Assembly (NCBI RefSeq): GCF_001902295.1
Contig: NZ_CP018335.1
Coordinates: 1,426,001 to 1,490,000, forward strand
Direction of reading: 5' to 3'
Length of the DNA stretch: 64,000 nt
Source: Clostridium kluyveri
GTDB taxonomy: Bacteria; Bacillota; Clostridia; Clostridiales; Clostridiaceae
The notes under the pieces were generated by a model. That model was not told where the DNA came from. It saw only the letters and a list, made by a program, of their open reading frames with translations, and did not search any database. Positions 52,319 through 62,109 of the stretch are shown here, piece after piece. How positions within the stretch are numbered: position 1 is the stretch's first letter; every line of letters begins with the position of its first letter. The translations under genes and the position numbers were made by a program.

Positions 52319-54139
52319 TTGATAGATACTTTGTATTTTACAGCTTTAATACTTGTAACATTAAGAATATTTTGCTTTTTTACAATGATTCCTATATTTT
52401 TTCCAAATGGTACTCCTAATATAGTAAAAGTGGGATTGACTTTAGTTATAGCTTATATACTTTTACCAGGAATCGATTATTCTACTGTAAATACCATAAG
52501 TAGTACTATACCTTTTGTATATAATTGTATAAATGAGGCTGCGGCAGGGTTGACATTAGGCTTTCTGGTAAGCTTGTGCTTTACAGCTTTTAGGATCGCA
52601 GGAAGCTATATGGATTTACAGGTAGGACTTTCTATGATGAGTATGTTCGATCCAAATTCCAGCAGTAATACCACTCTACTAGAACGGCTCATGTATTGGT
52701 TCTGTATGGTAGTTTTTCTTGCTGTAGATGGACACCATATGCTGATAAGATCTCTCATAGATAGTTTTGCTGCTATAAAGCTGGGGAGTTTTTTTTTAGC
52801 ACAGGGTTCTATTAATATTATAATAAAAGCATTTATAATGTATTTTTCTATAGCTTTAAAAATAGCAATACCCATACTGCTTATAATTTTGATAGCGGAT
52901 TTAACTATGTCTCTTATTGCAAGAACTGTTCCACAACTTAATATAATGATACTTGGACTTCCAATTAAAATATTAATAGGGCTTGGCTCCTTCTGCTTTG
53001 CACTTCCTATATTTCTAAAAATTATGGGGAATTCTTTTCAAGCCATACCAGACTCTATAAAGGGATTCTATAATACACTGCCGCTGCTTATAATATTTGC
53101 ATCTGATGATAAGACAGAGGAAGCTACTCCGAGGAAAAAAAGTGATGCTAGAAAAAAAGGACAGATTCCAAAGAGTAAAGAAATAGCCCTGGCTCTCACT
53201 CTTCTGGCTTCTACACTGGTTATACTTGCCCTTGGGGGATATGTAGGCTCTCAAGTAAAAGCTACTATGATAACATTTTTTAATAATTATCTGGTTATGT
53301 CTTTAGATTATGCCAGTGTGCAAAAAATAACTTTTATAACCCTTTGGAGATTAGCAATAATATTTTTACCTGTGGCTGTGCCTATACTTGTCATGGGGGT
53401 TTTAGCAAATTTTTTCCAAACCAGAGGACTTGTGACTTCTCATCCCTTAAAGCCGGATTTTTCAAAGCTAAATCCCATAAATGGATTTAAGAGAATGTTT
53501 TCCATGAGAGCTGTAATGGAACTTTTGAAAAGTCTTTTTATAATAACTGTAGTTGGAATTATAGGAGTGAAATTCGTAAAGGATAATTATCTATATATAA
53601 TGACTTTAAGCAGTTTGAATTTTGAAAGTATAGTAAAGGCCATTTCAAAGCTTACAGTAAACATATTTTTTAGAGTAGCTATGATAATGATAATTATAGC
53701 TATAATAGATTACATATTTCAGATTTTTCAATACAATAAAGATTTAAAAATGTCTAAGCAGGAGGTTAAAGAGGAGTATAAACAGGATGAGGGAGATCCA
53801 CAGATTAAAAGTAAAATAAAGCAAAAACAAAGGGAAATGGCTATGAGGAGAATGATGCAGGAAGTTCCAAAGGCTACAGTAGTAGTAACAAATCCTACTC
53901 ATGTAGCTGTAGCGCTTAAATATGAAGAGAATCAAAATGCACCTGTAGTTTCGGCGAAAGGACAAGATTTAGTAGCTCTTAGAATAAAAAAAGTGGCCAA
54001 AGATTGTGATGTTCCTATAATTGAAAATCCACCTCTTGCAAGACTTATATACAAAGAGGTAGACCTGGATAAAGAGATTCCTATGGAGATGTATCAAGCA
54101 GTAGCAGAGGTATTGGCTTTGGTTTATAAGATGAGGTGA
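52319..54139 (+). CDS. fliR-flhB: FliR-FlhB fusion protein
   Basis: About 606 residues. Residues 1-255 are FliR (six membrane helices, MDLQVGLSMMSMFDPNSSSN). From about 262 (DDKTEEATPRKKSDARKKGQ) the rest is FlhB, with four helices and the autocleavage motif TNPTHVAVALKYE; the cut N-P bond is at about residues 525-526. One protein thus gives export gate and specificity switch. The TTG 52319 is chosen for GGAG 8 bases upstream; GTG 52310 overlaps that site. The fusion is known in clostridia. Confidence 0.96.
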   Translation: MIDTLYFTALILVTLRIFCFFTMIPIFFPNGTPNIVKVGLTLVIAYILLPGIDYSTVNTISSTIPFVYNCINEAAAGLTLGFLVSLCFTAFRIAGSYMDLQVGLSMMSMFDPNSSSNTTLLERLMYWFCMVVFLAVDGHHMLIRSLIDSFAAIKLGSFFLAQGSINIIIKAFIMYFSIALKIAIPILLIILIADLTMSLIARTVPQLNIMILGLPIKILIGLGSFCFALPIFLKIMGNSFQAIPDSIKGFYNTLPLLIIFASDDKTEEATPRKKSDARKKGQIPKSKEIALALTLLASTLVILALGGYVGSQVKATMITFFNNYLVMSLDYASVQKITFITLWRLAIIFLPVAVPILVMGVLANFFQTRGLVTSHPLKPDFSKLNPINGFKRMFSMRAVMELLKSLFIITVVGIIGVKFVKDNYLYIMTLSSLNFESIVKAISKLTVNIFFRVAMIMIIIAIIDYIFQIFQYNKDLKMSKQEVKEEYKQDEGDPQIKSKIKQKQREMAMRRMMQEVPKATVVVTNPTHVAVALKYEENQNAPVVSAKGQDLVALRIKKVAKDCDVPIIENPPLARLIYKEVDLDKEIPMEMYQAVAEVLALVYKMR

Positions 54140-54144
54140 TATTT

Positions 54145-56211
54145 TTGGAAGGAAGCAAAAGAAGATTTACTTTAAAGAACAATGTAGATATAATAATGGC
54201 TCTTGTAGTTATTATGATAGTGTTTATGATTATAATACCTATGCCGCCGGAACTTTTAGATATTCTTATGTCTTTTAATATAACATTATCTGTAATAATT
54301 ATACTTTTAACCATGTTTACCACAGAAGTACTTCAATTTTCGGTATTTCCTACACTACTTTTAATTACAACTTTATTTAGATTAGCCCTCAATGTATCTT
54401 CTACAAGGCTTATATTAAAGGATGGTTATGCAGGAGAAGTTATAAATTCTTTTGGAAATTTTGTTGTAGGTGGAAATTATATTGTAGGAATAATTATATT
54501 TTTGATTATAGTAATTATACAGTTTATAGTAATAACCAACGGTGCCGGCAGAGTATCTGAAGTTTCAGCTAGATTTACACTGGATTCTATGCCTGGTAAG
54601 CAGATGAGTATTGATGCAGATTTGAATTCAGGATTGATTGATGAAAATGGTGCCAGAGCCAGAAGGTCCAAACTTCAGATGGAGGCAGATTTTTATGGAG
54701 CTATGGATGGTGCTTCTAAATTCGTAAAAGGTGATGCTATAGCAGGACTTGTAATTATGGTGGTAAATATAATAGCGGGAATAATAATTGGGGTTGTGGT
54801 AATGGGAATGGATATTTCAACATCAGCTCAAACTTATACTAAACTTACCATAGGTGATGGGTTAGTAACTCAAGTTCCAGCTCTTTTAATATCTACAGCC
54901 TCTGGTATACTTGTTACCCGTTCTGGAAGTAGTGAAAATTTTGGTACTGTGGCTATGAGACAGCTTACTGGATTTCCTAAAGTAATAGCTATGGCAGGAG
55001 CAGTTCTTCTATTTTTAGCAATTATACCTGGGCTTCCTCATCTGGCATTTTTTATATTGGCAATAGCTTGTGGCATAGCAGCTTATCTCCTATATAAAGA
55101 TGAAAAAGAGCAGAATATGCAGCAGATTGAAATGGAAAATCAAGAAATGACTGAAATAGAAAATAAGGAACCGGAAAATGTAATGAATCTCATATCTGTA
55201 GAACCTATGGAAGTAGAAATAGGTTATGGTTTAATACCACTTGCAGATGAGAGTTCAGGGGGAGATTTACTTCAGAGGATAACTTCAGTTAGAAGACAAT
55301 GTGCCATTGAAATGGGGATAATAGTACAGCCTATTAGAATTAGAGATAACCTTCAGTTAAAGACTAATGATTATGTTATAAAGATAAGGGGTACTGTAAT
55401 GGCCAGAGGAGAACTTATTCCAAATATGCTGTTATGCATGGATCCCACTAATTCCAATGTTGCTATTCAGGGTATAAGTACTGTGGAGCCTTCTTTTGGA
55501 CTGCCAGCTACCTGGATTAACAGAGATCAAAGAGAAGAAGCAGAAATTAAAGGATTGACAGTAGTAGACCCTACCACTGTCATGGTAACTCATTTAACAG
55601 AAACCATAAAAAATCACTCCTATGAATTACTTGGAAGACAGGAAGTTAAAATAATAGTAGATTCTGTAAAGGAAAAATATCCTACAGTAGTAGAGGAACT
55701 TATACCGGATTTACTTACAATAGGAGAAGTTCAGAAAGTACTTCAGAATCTCTTAAGAGAGAGGGTATCTATAAAGGACATGGTAACCATATTAGAGTCT
55801 CTGGCGGATAATTCAAGAAGCACAAAAGATATTGAGCTTCTAACAGAATATGTAAGATTCTCTTTGGGAAGAAGTATATGTAATTCTTTCATAGATGAAA
55901 ATGGTGCTGTAGTAGTAGTTACTTTATCACAAGAATTAGAGAGTTTAATAGGCGGTAATATTCAGAAATCTATGCAGGGTTCCTTTCCTTCTGTAGATCC
56001 TGAAACTACAAATAAAATATTAAATTCTATAAAAAAAGTTCTGGATTCAGTTTATTTCTATGAAAATCAGCCTATAATATTGGTTTCGCCTAAAATAAGG
56101 GCACCTTTTAGAAAATTAATTGAGATGGTATTTCAGTCTGTAAATGTGCTATCGTTAAATGAAATACCAAATGATGTGGAGATAAAGACTGAAGGAGTGA
56201 TTTCAATATAA
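54145..56211 (+). CDS. flhA: flagellar biosynthesis protein FlhA
   Basis: 688 residues. About eight membrane helices up to ~320, including TLFRLALNVSSTRLILKDG and the cytoplasmic FHIPEP-type loop (VSARFTLDSMPGKQMSIDAD, NSGLIDENGARARRSKLQME). A large C-terminal substrate-docking domain follows. Start TTG 54145 (GAGGTGAT upstream) or GTG 54136, which overlaps the fusion gene stop. Confidence 0.97.
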   Translation: MEGSKRRFTLKNNVDIIMALVVIMIVFMIIIPMPPELLDILMSFNITLSVIIILLTMFTTEVLQFSVFPTLLLITTLFRLALNVSSTRLILKDGYAGEVINSFGNFVVGGNYIVGIIIFLIIVIIQFIVITNGAGRVSEVSARFTLDSMPGKQMSIDADLNSGLIDENGARARRSKLQMEADFYGAMDGASKFVKGDAIAGLVIMVVNIIAGIIIGVVVMGMDISTSAQTYTKLTIGDGLVTQVPALLISTASGILVTRSGSSENFGTVAMRQLTGFPKVIAMAGAVLLFLAIIPGLPHLAFFILAIACGIAAYLLYKDEKEQNMQQIEMENQEMTEIENKEPENVMNLISVEPMEVEIGYGLIPLADESSGGDLLQRITSVRRQCAIEMGIIVQPIRIRDNLQLKTNDYVIKIRGTVMARGELIPNMLLCMDPTNSNVAIQGISTVEPSFGLPATWINRDQREEAEIKGLTVVDPTTVMVTHLTETIKNHSYELLGRQEVKIIVDSVKEKYPTVVEELIPDLLTIGEVQKVLQNLLRERVSIKDMVTILESLADNSRSTKDIELLTEYVRFSLGRSICNSFIDENGAVVVVTLSQELESLIGGNIQKSMQGSFPSVDPETTNKILNSIKKVLDSVYFYENQPIILVSPKIRAPFRKLIEMVFQSVNVLSLNEIPNDVEIKTEGVISI

Positions 56212-57404
56212 TGATCATTAAAAGATATAAGGCCAATAACATGAACGAAGCTATTACTAGAATCAGATATGAGTTAGGTAATGAAGCTATAATTATAAGT
56301 CAGAGAAAGATTAGAAAAAGTGGAATAATAGGTTTTTTTTCCAAAAGGATCTTAGAGGTTACTGCAGCTGTGGACAACAAAAAAGAAGAGGATAAAAAGA
56401 GACGTCATGATAATAAAGATGATATGAAACAAAGTGTTGAGGCTATAAAAAGAATAATAGATAATAAAATCAAAGATACAACTTTAGATGATAAAGCTGT
56501 ACCAAATAATATTATAAAAAGTTCCAATACACCTAGAGGATTTTATGAAAATAGTATAATAGATAAAAATAATGATGCTGTGATAAAAGAAGTACAACAG
56601 ATGAAAAATATGTTAAATGAAGTGATACAAGGTTCTTATGGAAATATTGGAAAAAGCAAGCTTCAAATAAGACTTGAAAATAGTGACTTTAGCCATGGTG
56701 TAGTAAAGAAAATATTAAATAGTATAAATGCAATGGATGATGATAGAGAAGAAGAGGAAAAATTAAAAGAAGTAGTAAAAGGCATGATAAAAGTGGATAA
56801 TAAAGAACTAGAACATGTGGTTGTTTTAGTAGGACCTACGGGAGTGGGTAAAACAACCACCATTGCAAAGCTTGCTGGAAAACTTGTGCTTATTGAAAAG
56901 AAAAAAGTAGGTCTTATAACCATAGATACATATAGAATAGGAGCAGTAGAACAGCTTAGAACTTATGCAGATATAATGAATATACCTTTTCAGGTGATAT
57001 TCTCCATGAAGGATATGGCAAAAGCTATAGATAATATGAAAAGCTGCGATATTATCTTAATAGATACTACAGGAAGAAGTAGTAAAAATGAGATGCAAAT
57101 ATCGGAGTTAAGGGCATTTATAGACAAGGTTCAGACCAGTAATGTACATTTAGTAATAAGTTGTACTACTAAAAATAAAGATATAGATGTAATAGTAAAT
57201 GGATATAAGAAGTTAAATTACAGTGACATAATAATAACTAAGTTGGATGAGACATCAACTTATGGTTCTATATTGAATATATTACAATTAGCTAAAAAGC
57301 CTATAAGTTTTGTTACAACAGGACAAAATGTACCAGAAGATATAAAAATTATGGAACCTGAAGAATTAGCAAAGCTTGTATTGGGAGAGGATATTATATG
57401 CTAG
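56211..57404 (+). CDS. flhF: flagellar GTPase FlhF
   Basis: 397 residues. N-terminal B domain (IIKRYKANNMNEAITRIRYE), a charged linker, then an SRP-type NG domain: VGPTGVGKTTTIAKLAGKL near 206-224, DTYRIGAVEQLRTYADIMNI, LIDTTGRSSKN, TKLDETSTYGS. It sets place and number of flagella. ATG overlaps the flhA stop. Confidence 0.97.
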   Translation: MIIKRYKANNMNEAITRIRYELGNEAIIISQRKIRKSGIIGFFSKRILEVTAAVDNKKEEDKKRRHDNKDDMKQSVEAIKRIIDNKIKDTTLDDKAVPNNIIKSSNTPRGFYENSIIDKNNDAVIKEVQQMKNMLNEVIQGSYGNIGKSKLQIRLENSDFSHGVVKKILNSINAMDDDREEEEKLKEVVKGMIKVDNKELEHVVVLVGPTGVGKTTTIAKLAGKLVLIEKKKVGLITIDTYRIGAVEQLRTYADIMNIPFQVIFSMKDMAKAIDNMKSCDIILIDTTGRSSKNEMQISELRAFIDKVQTSNVHLVISCTTKNKDIDVIVNGYKKLNYSDIIITKLDETSTYGSILNILQLAKKPISFVTTGQNVPEDIKIMEPEELAKLVLGEDIIC

Positions 57405-58273
57405 ATCAAGCTGAACAATTGAGAAAATTAGCTCAGGTAGATAAACAATCCAAAGTAGACCCGGTGTGTAATACAAAACCTAGGATAATAGCAGTTGCTT
57501 CTGGTAAAGGAGGGGTTGGAAAAAGTAATTTTGTAGTAAATGTATCTATAGCTTTACAAAAAATGCACAAAAAAGTTCTAATATTTGATGGGGATATGGG
57601 TATGGGCAATGATGATGTGCTTATGGGATTTTTACCTAAATATAATGTGTACGATATAATCTTGGGGAATAAAACTATAGAAGAGGTTATTATTAGAGGG
57701 CCTTTTGGAGTAAAATTGCTTCCAGGAGGAACTGGAATTTTAAAGATTGAAGGTATAACAAAAACTCAACGGGAGAATTTTATAAAAAAATTATCTTCTT
57801 TAAATGATGTGGAGTATATAATATTAGATACAGGAGCTGGAATAAACAGGGACGTGTTGGCTTTTATAAGTTGCTGCGAGGAGTTTATTACAATAACTAC
57901 ACCAGAACCTACTTCACTTACAGATGCATATAGTTTGTTAAAAGCTGTAAATCACTTTAAGTTGAAAGATAGAGCCAAGGTAATTATAAATAGAGTTATA
58001 GATATTAAAGAAGGAGAAAAAACTTTTAATAAATTTAACAGTGTAGTAAATAAATTTTTGAGTATTGAACTTGAGTATCTAGGATACATATCAGATGATA
58101 AAAATCTTATACAAGCTGTTAGAAATCAAATTCCACTTTTGATAAACTATCCAAATTCACAAGCTTCAAGAGATATAAATTTTATAGCAAATAAGCTCAC
58201 AGGAGTTAAAAATTTTGAATCAAAAGCTAATGTTCAGAATTTATTTAAGAAAATTTTTAATATTTTTTCATAA
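57398..58273 (+). CDS. flhG: MinD-like flagellar number regulator FlhG/YlxH
   Basis: 291 residues. Deviant Walker A ASGKGGVGKSNFVVNVS near 34-50, FDGDMGMGNDDVLMG, LDTGAGINRDVLAF, TTPEPTSLTDAYSLLKAVNH. A ParA/MinD-type ATPase that works with FlhF. It overlaps flhF by 7 bases. Confidence 0.96.
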   Translation: MLDQAEQLRKLAQVDKQSKVDPVCNTKPRIIAVASGKGGVGKSNFVVNVSIALQKMHKKVLIFDGDMGMGNDDVLMGFLPKYNVYDIILGNKTIEEVIIRGPFGVKLLPGGTGILKIEGITKTQRENFIKKLSSLNDVEYIILDTGAGINRDVLAFISCCEEFITITTPEPTSLTDAYSLLKAVNHFKLKDRAKVIINRVIDIKEGEKTFNKFNSVVNKFLSIELEYLGYISDDKNLIQAVRNQIPLLINYPNSQASRDINFIANKLTGVKNFESKANVQNLFKKIFNIFS

Positions 58274-58328
58274 AAAGATTAAAGCATACTATGACAGAAT
58301 ATAAGAAAAATGAAGGGAGACTAAAATT

Positions 58329-59054
58329 ATGGCTTTGGCAAATGAATTAAATATAAAAGAAGAACTAGTTAAAAAATATCTTCCTCTAGTGAAATATATC
58401 GCGTCTAGAGTCATAATAGGAAAGACTAAATATATTGAATATGAAGATTTAGTCAGCTATGGAACTTTAGGTTTGATGGATGCCATAAATAAGTTTGATA
58501 AGGATAGGGGTATGAAATTTTCCACTTATGCCTCCATAAGAATAAAAGGTTCTATGATAGATGAGTTGAGAAGAAATAGTCCTATTTCCAAAGGGGCTAT
58601 GGACAAGCTTAATAGATATAATGCAGCAGTGGAATATCTTCAAGGAGAATTAGGCAGAGAACCTAATAGTGTTGAAATATCAAATAAACTTGGGATATCT
58701 TTAAAGGAAATGATGGAAATTGAGAATTATATAAATTATATATCTATGGTTTCCTTAGAGGATCTGGTATTTTCCGATGAGGATAATATTCCTATTATGG
58801 GCACTATAGAAGATACTAAAAGCCCCAGTCCGGAAAGGAGCCTGGAGGAGAAAGAAAAATTAAAATATTTAGCCAAAGCTTTAGAAATTTTAAATGAAAA
58901 AGATAATTTAGTACTTACTTTATATTATTATGAAGAGTTAACATTAAAAGAAATAGGTCATATTTTAAATGTATCTGAGTCTAGGGTATGTCAACTTCAT
59001 AGTAGGGCAATAGTGCATTTGAGAAAAGCCATGGCAAAGTTGAAATATATGTAA
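58329..59054 (+). CDS. fliA: flagellar sigma factor sigma-28 (FliA/SigD)
   Basis: 241 residues. Region 2 KYIEYEDLVSYGTLGLMDAI, FSTYASIRIKGSMIDELRRN; region 3 ELGREPNSVEISNKLGISLK; region 4 LTLYYYEELTLKEIGHILNV, SESRVCQLHSRAI. It directs late flagellar genes; a matching promoter is seen before the flagellin-like gene at 38220-38244. Confidence 0.97.
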   Translation: MALANELNIKEELVKKYLPLVKYIASRVIIGKTKYIEYEDLVSYGTLGLMDAINKFDKDRGMKFSTYASIRIKGSMIDELRRNSPISKGAMDKLNRYNAAVEYLQGELGREPNSVEISNKLGISLKEMMEIENYINYISMVSLEDLVFSDEDNIPIMGTIEDTKSPSPERSLEEKEKLKYLAKALEILNEKDNLVLTLYYYEELTLKEIGHILNVSESRVCQLHSRAIVHLRKAMAKLKYM

Positions 59055-59095
59055 ATTTATAGTGAGTAATTAGATGTTTTAAAAGAGGAGTTAAT

Positions 59096-59647
59096 ATGAA
59101 TTTAATTATACTGATGATTATAATAGGAATACTTCTTATAGTATTGAATTTAAATGCAGTGATTAAGGAAAAGAAATCTTTTCAACATCAATTGACTGTG
59201 AAACAAAATAGCATGGAGGATTATAGAGCTGAAATTGCTAAGATAAAAAAGGAATTTTCAGAAACAATACTCAAACTTCATGAGGAAATAGAAAATTTAA
59301 GATATGAAAGAAAAAATCCAGCTGCTGAAGTAATGCTTTATAATGGCAGAGGCCAAAAAATTACTGAAAATATTGGCTTGGATAGTAATGAGACAGATAA
59401 CAATTCAAACTATAACCCGGTTAATATTTTAGAAAATGAAAATAAGGATGGATACAGTGAAAATATTATTGTAAAGCAATCTGAAGAATCCACCAGCGGC
59501 GAACAGGAAAGAGAAACTGGCAATAATGTTAAAATCCATAAAATAAGAGAATTGCTTAAAGAAGGTATGTCTATAAATGAGGTGTCTGAAAAAACGGGCA
59601 TTGATAAGGGGGAGGTTTTATTAATAAAAGAGTTATATACAGAATAA
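59096..59647 (+). CDS. SwrB-like protein (DUF6115 C-terminus)
   Basis: 183 residues. An N-terminal membrane helix (LIILMIIIGILLIVLNLNAV), a coiled coil (about 28-80), an acidic, Asn-rich linker and a C-terminal HTH-like block KIRELLKEGMSINEVSEKTG (then IDKGEVLLIKEL). This layout and its place right after the sigma-28 gene match SwrB of Bacillus, which activates hook-basal body assembly. Exact equivalence is inferred. Confidence 0.75.
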   Translation: MNLIILMIIIGILLIVLNLNAVIKEKKSFQHQLTVKQNSMEDYRAEIAKIKKEFSETILKLHEEIENLRYERKNPAAEVMLYNGRGQKITENIGLDSNETDNNSNYNPVNILENENKDGYSENIIVKQSEESTSGEQERETGNNVKIHKIRELLKEGMSINEVSEKTGIDKGEVLLIKELYTE

Positions 59648-59847
59648 AATTAATTTTTGATTTTTTTAGCGATAGAAAAATATTAATAGGCATAGGTATA
59701 GGTATTCTAATAGCTACATTTGTTATGAGTGGTGTAAAAATTCAATATGAAATGAGTAAAAGTCAAATTGAGGATAAGGCCCGTTCTATGGGAATGAAAT
59801 ATCCAGATGAAATGAAGGTTATCAATAGTGGGGAGGAAAATAAATGA
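59620..59847 (+). CDS. small membrane protein with non-canonical ATT start
   Basis: 75 codons from ATT 59620: NKRVIYRIKLIFDFFSDRK, then a helix ILIGIGIGILIATFVMSGV and KARSMGMKYPDEMKVINSGE. GGGGGAGG (59608-59615) is 4 bases upstream. There is no in-frame ATG, GTG or TTG before the helix. It overlaps the 3' end of the SwrB-like gene and shares ATGA with the next gene, so it is tightly coupled. Sequence looks protein-like, so it is probably real; start codon is inferred. Confidence 0.65.
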   Translation: MNKRVIYRIKLIFDFFSDRKILIGIGIGILIATFVMSGVKIQYEMSKSQIEDKARSMGMKYPDEMKVINSGEENK

Positions 59848-60611
59848 TTAGAAGCTTTTATACAGCTGTATCTGGTATGATAGTTCAAGAGGCAAAGCAG
59901 GATGTAATAACAAATAATTTAGCTAATGTAAATACTGTTGGATTTAAACAGGACAACTTAAAAAGTATTCCATTTAATGAAGTACTTATACAGAATTATG
60001 ATAAAGTAGTAAATGGAAAAAATGTAAGGAATGTAATAGGTTCTATGACACTAGGAAGTGAAATAGATTCAGTGGATACAGGATTTACTCAAGGTACTAT
60101 AGAGTCCACTGACGTATCTACAGATTTTGCTATTGATGGTAGAGGATTTTTTACAGTTCGGAGAGAAGACGGAAATGAGTTTTACACAAGAGACGGACAT
60201 TTTCATGTAAATACACAGGGAATACTGGTAGATGATTCTGGAAATACAGTTATAGGAAGAGATAATCAGACAGGAGCACTGGGTGCCATAAATGTAGGTG
60301 ATGGAGATATGACTTCAGATGCTTATGGAAATATAAGTATAGATGGAAATGAAAGGTATAAAATATATACGGTAGATTTTAATGACTATAATGCCTTAAC
60401 TAAGGTTGGAGATAATTTATATACTGGAGAAAATGCAGCAGAGATAAATACAGTAGTGAAACAAAAATCACTGGAAAAATCCAATGTAAATCTAGTAAAT
60501 ACAATGTCTGATTTAATAACCACTATGAGGACCTTTGAAACAGATCAAAAGGTAGTTCAGTCAATAGATGGAACTTTAGATAAATTGATAAATGAGGCGG
60601 GAAAAGTATAG
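59844..60611 (+). CDS. flgF: flagellar basal-body rod protein FlgF/FlgG type
   Basis: 255 residues. N-terminal TAVSGMIVQEAKQDVITNNL, ANVNTVGFKQDN; centre VSTDFAIDGRGFFTVRREDG and FYTRDGHFHVNTQGILVDDS; C-terminal SLEKSNVNLVNTMSDLITTM. A distal rod protein; FlgF is chosen because the next gene is closer to FlgG. Confidence 0.88.
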   Translation: MIRSFYTAVSGMIVQEAKQDVITNNLANVNTVGFKQDNLKSIPFNEVLIQNYDKVVNGKNVRNVIGSMTLGSEIDSVDTGFTQGTIESTDVSTDFAIDGRGFFTVRREDGNEFYTRDGHFHVNTQGILVDDSGNTVIGRDNQTGALGAINVGDGDMTSDAYGNISIDGNERYKIYTVDFNDYNALTKVGDNLYTGENAAEINTVVKQKSLEKSNVNLVNTMSDLITTMRTFETDQKVVQSIDGTLDKLINEAGKV

Positions 60612-60643
60612 AGTATATAAGAATTACTTTAGGAGGGATTTTC

Positions 60644-61429
60644 ATGCTTAGAGCTATATGGAACAGTGCAAGTGCCATGAATGCCGAACAGGAAAAACTC
60701 AATAGTATATCTAACAACATGGCAAATGCAGAGACTGTTGGTTATAAAAGAGAGGTTGTAAATTTTCAGGATCTGGTATATGAAACTTTAGATAGAAATG
60801 GATATCCGGTCAATGATGAAGGGGAAAACACTATTAACGGTACGGGAGTTAGAACTACAAACTGGCTTAGAGATACTTTACAGGGCAGCCTTCAGGAAAC
60901 AGGGTTAAAAGCAAATATGGCAATAGACGGAGAAGGATTTTTTAGAGTGACTCTTCAAAACGGTACTCAAGGCTATGAAAGAGCAGGAAATTTTAATGTG
61001 AATTCAATGGGAGAATTGGTGGATCCAGATGGAAACAGGCTGGAGGTAAATCTTACAGAAGAAGGAACTAATTTGATGAATTCAGGAGTTTTACTTAATA
61101 ATGATAATTTTACAGTAGATAAAAAGGGACAAATATATGTGAATGTAGATGATAACAGTGTATTATATGGAAAGATAAATGTATATAATGCAGTAGGGCA
61201 GGACTCTATGTTATCCATTGGCGATAATATATACCTGCCAGCAGAGAATGTTCAAATCACTGAAAATCAAGATGCAAATATACTTCAGGGGTATTTAGAG
61301 CAATCCAATGTGGATCTGGGCAGGGAAATCACAGATATGATATTAGCTCAAAGAGCTTTTGCCCTGGGTGCAAAAGGGCTTACCACTGCTGATGAGATGT
61401 GGGGACTTATAAATAATATGAAAAGATAA
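60644..61429 (+). CDS. flgG: flagellar basal-body rod protein FlgG
   Basis: 261 residues. N-terminal ASAMNAEQEKLNSISNNMAN, AETVGYKREVVNFQDLVYET; centre MAIDGEGFFRVTLQNG; C-terminal LEQSNVDLGREITDMILAQR and AFALGAKGLTTADEMWGLIN. GGAGGG precedes the ATG. Distal rod subunit. Confidence 0.9.
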   Translation: MLRAIWNSASAMNAEQEKLNSISNNMANAETVGYKREVVNFQDLVYETLDRNGYPVNDEGENTINGTGVRTTNWLRDTLQGSLQETGLKANMAIDGEGFFRVTLQNGTQGYERAGNFNVNSMGELVDPDGNRLEVNLTEEGTNLMNSGVLLNNDNFTVDKKGQIYVNVDDNSVLYGKINVYNAVGQDSMLSIGDNIYLPAENVQITENQDANILQGYLEQSNVDLGREITDMILAQRAFALGAKGLTTADEMWGLINNMKR

Positions 61430-61499
61430 TTTTATGTAAACATATGTATTATATAAACATATAATGTATAGATGTAATATTTTCAGGAGGAGTTATATT

Positions 61500-61928
61500 A
61501 TGTACAGGTGGCCAGATATGGAGCCGGATGAATATATGGACGAAAATGATGATATGTATGATGACATGGAGGATGATTATCAATACCCTATAGATATGTC
61601 TTATTATTATGAACCTGCTTTTTATAGAATGTATCCTGTTTTTATGGGTGGTGTAAATCCATATATGGGACATATGTATCCGGCGAATTACATGCCTCAA
61701 ATGCCCCCACCAATATATCCTTATTATGAGGGATATTCCATGCCTTATTACAGGCAGGATTTAGATGAAGAAGAAGAAGATTTAAGAGAAGAGAGTATTA
61801 AAGAGGATAAATTAGAAGAAGAGGATGAAGCAGATCATTTAGAGTACTTAGAAGAGAATGTATTACCATATGATGAAAATTGTGATGTAAAGATGAGAAC
61901 TGTAGATATGTCAGATATACGCGATTAA
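61500..61928 (+). CDS. acidic Tyr/Met/Pro-rich low-complexity protein
   Basis: 142 residues from ATG 61500 (CAGGAGGA upstream). First part Asp/Met/Tyr-rich (EYMDENDDMYDDMEDDYQYP), a middle with many Tyr and Pro (YMPQMPPPIYPYYEGYSMPY), and a very acidic end. No membrane helix. It resembles spore-coat-type Tyr-rich proteins in composition only. It lies after flgG but has its own terminator; its function is unknown. Confidence 0.65.
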   Translation: MYRWPDMEPDEYMDENDDMYDDMEDDYQYPIDMSYYYEPAFYRMYPVFMGGVNPYMGHMYPANYMPQMPPPIYPYYEGYSMPYYRQDLDEEEEDLREESIKEDKLEEEDEADHLEYLEENVLPYDENCDVKMRTVDMSDIRD

Positions 61929-61934
61929 TTATAT

Positions 61935-61975
61935 AAAAGACCTGAAAAAGTATACTTTTTCAGGTCTTTTATATA
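61935..61975 (+). terminator. terminator after the acidic Tyr-rich gene
   Basis: AAAAGACCTGAAAAAGTA and TACTTTTTCAGGTCTTTT form an 18 bp palindromic stem, then TATATATTTT. Confidence 0.88.
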
Positions 61976-62109
61976 TTTTAAATTAAAAAATAATGAACAA
62001 ATGTATATAAATATATACAAACAGTTAAATTACAATGATATAATAATAAATAGCTTATTAGAAAAATTTTTAATATTCTTTTATAATTTTTGTAAGGAGA
62101 AGAGGTAAT

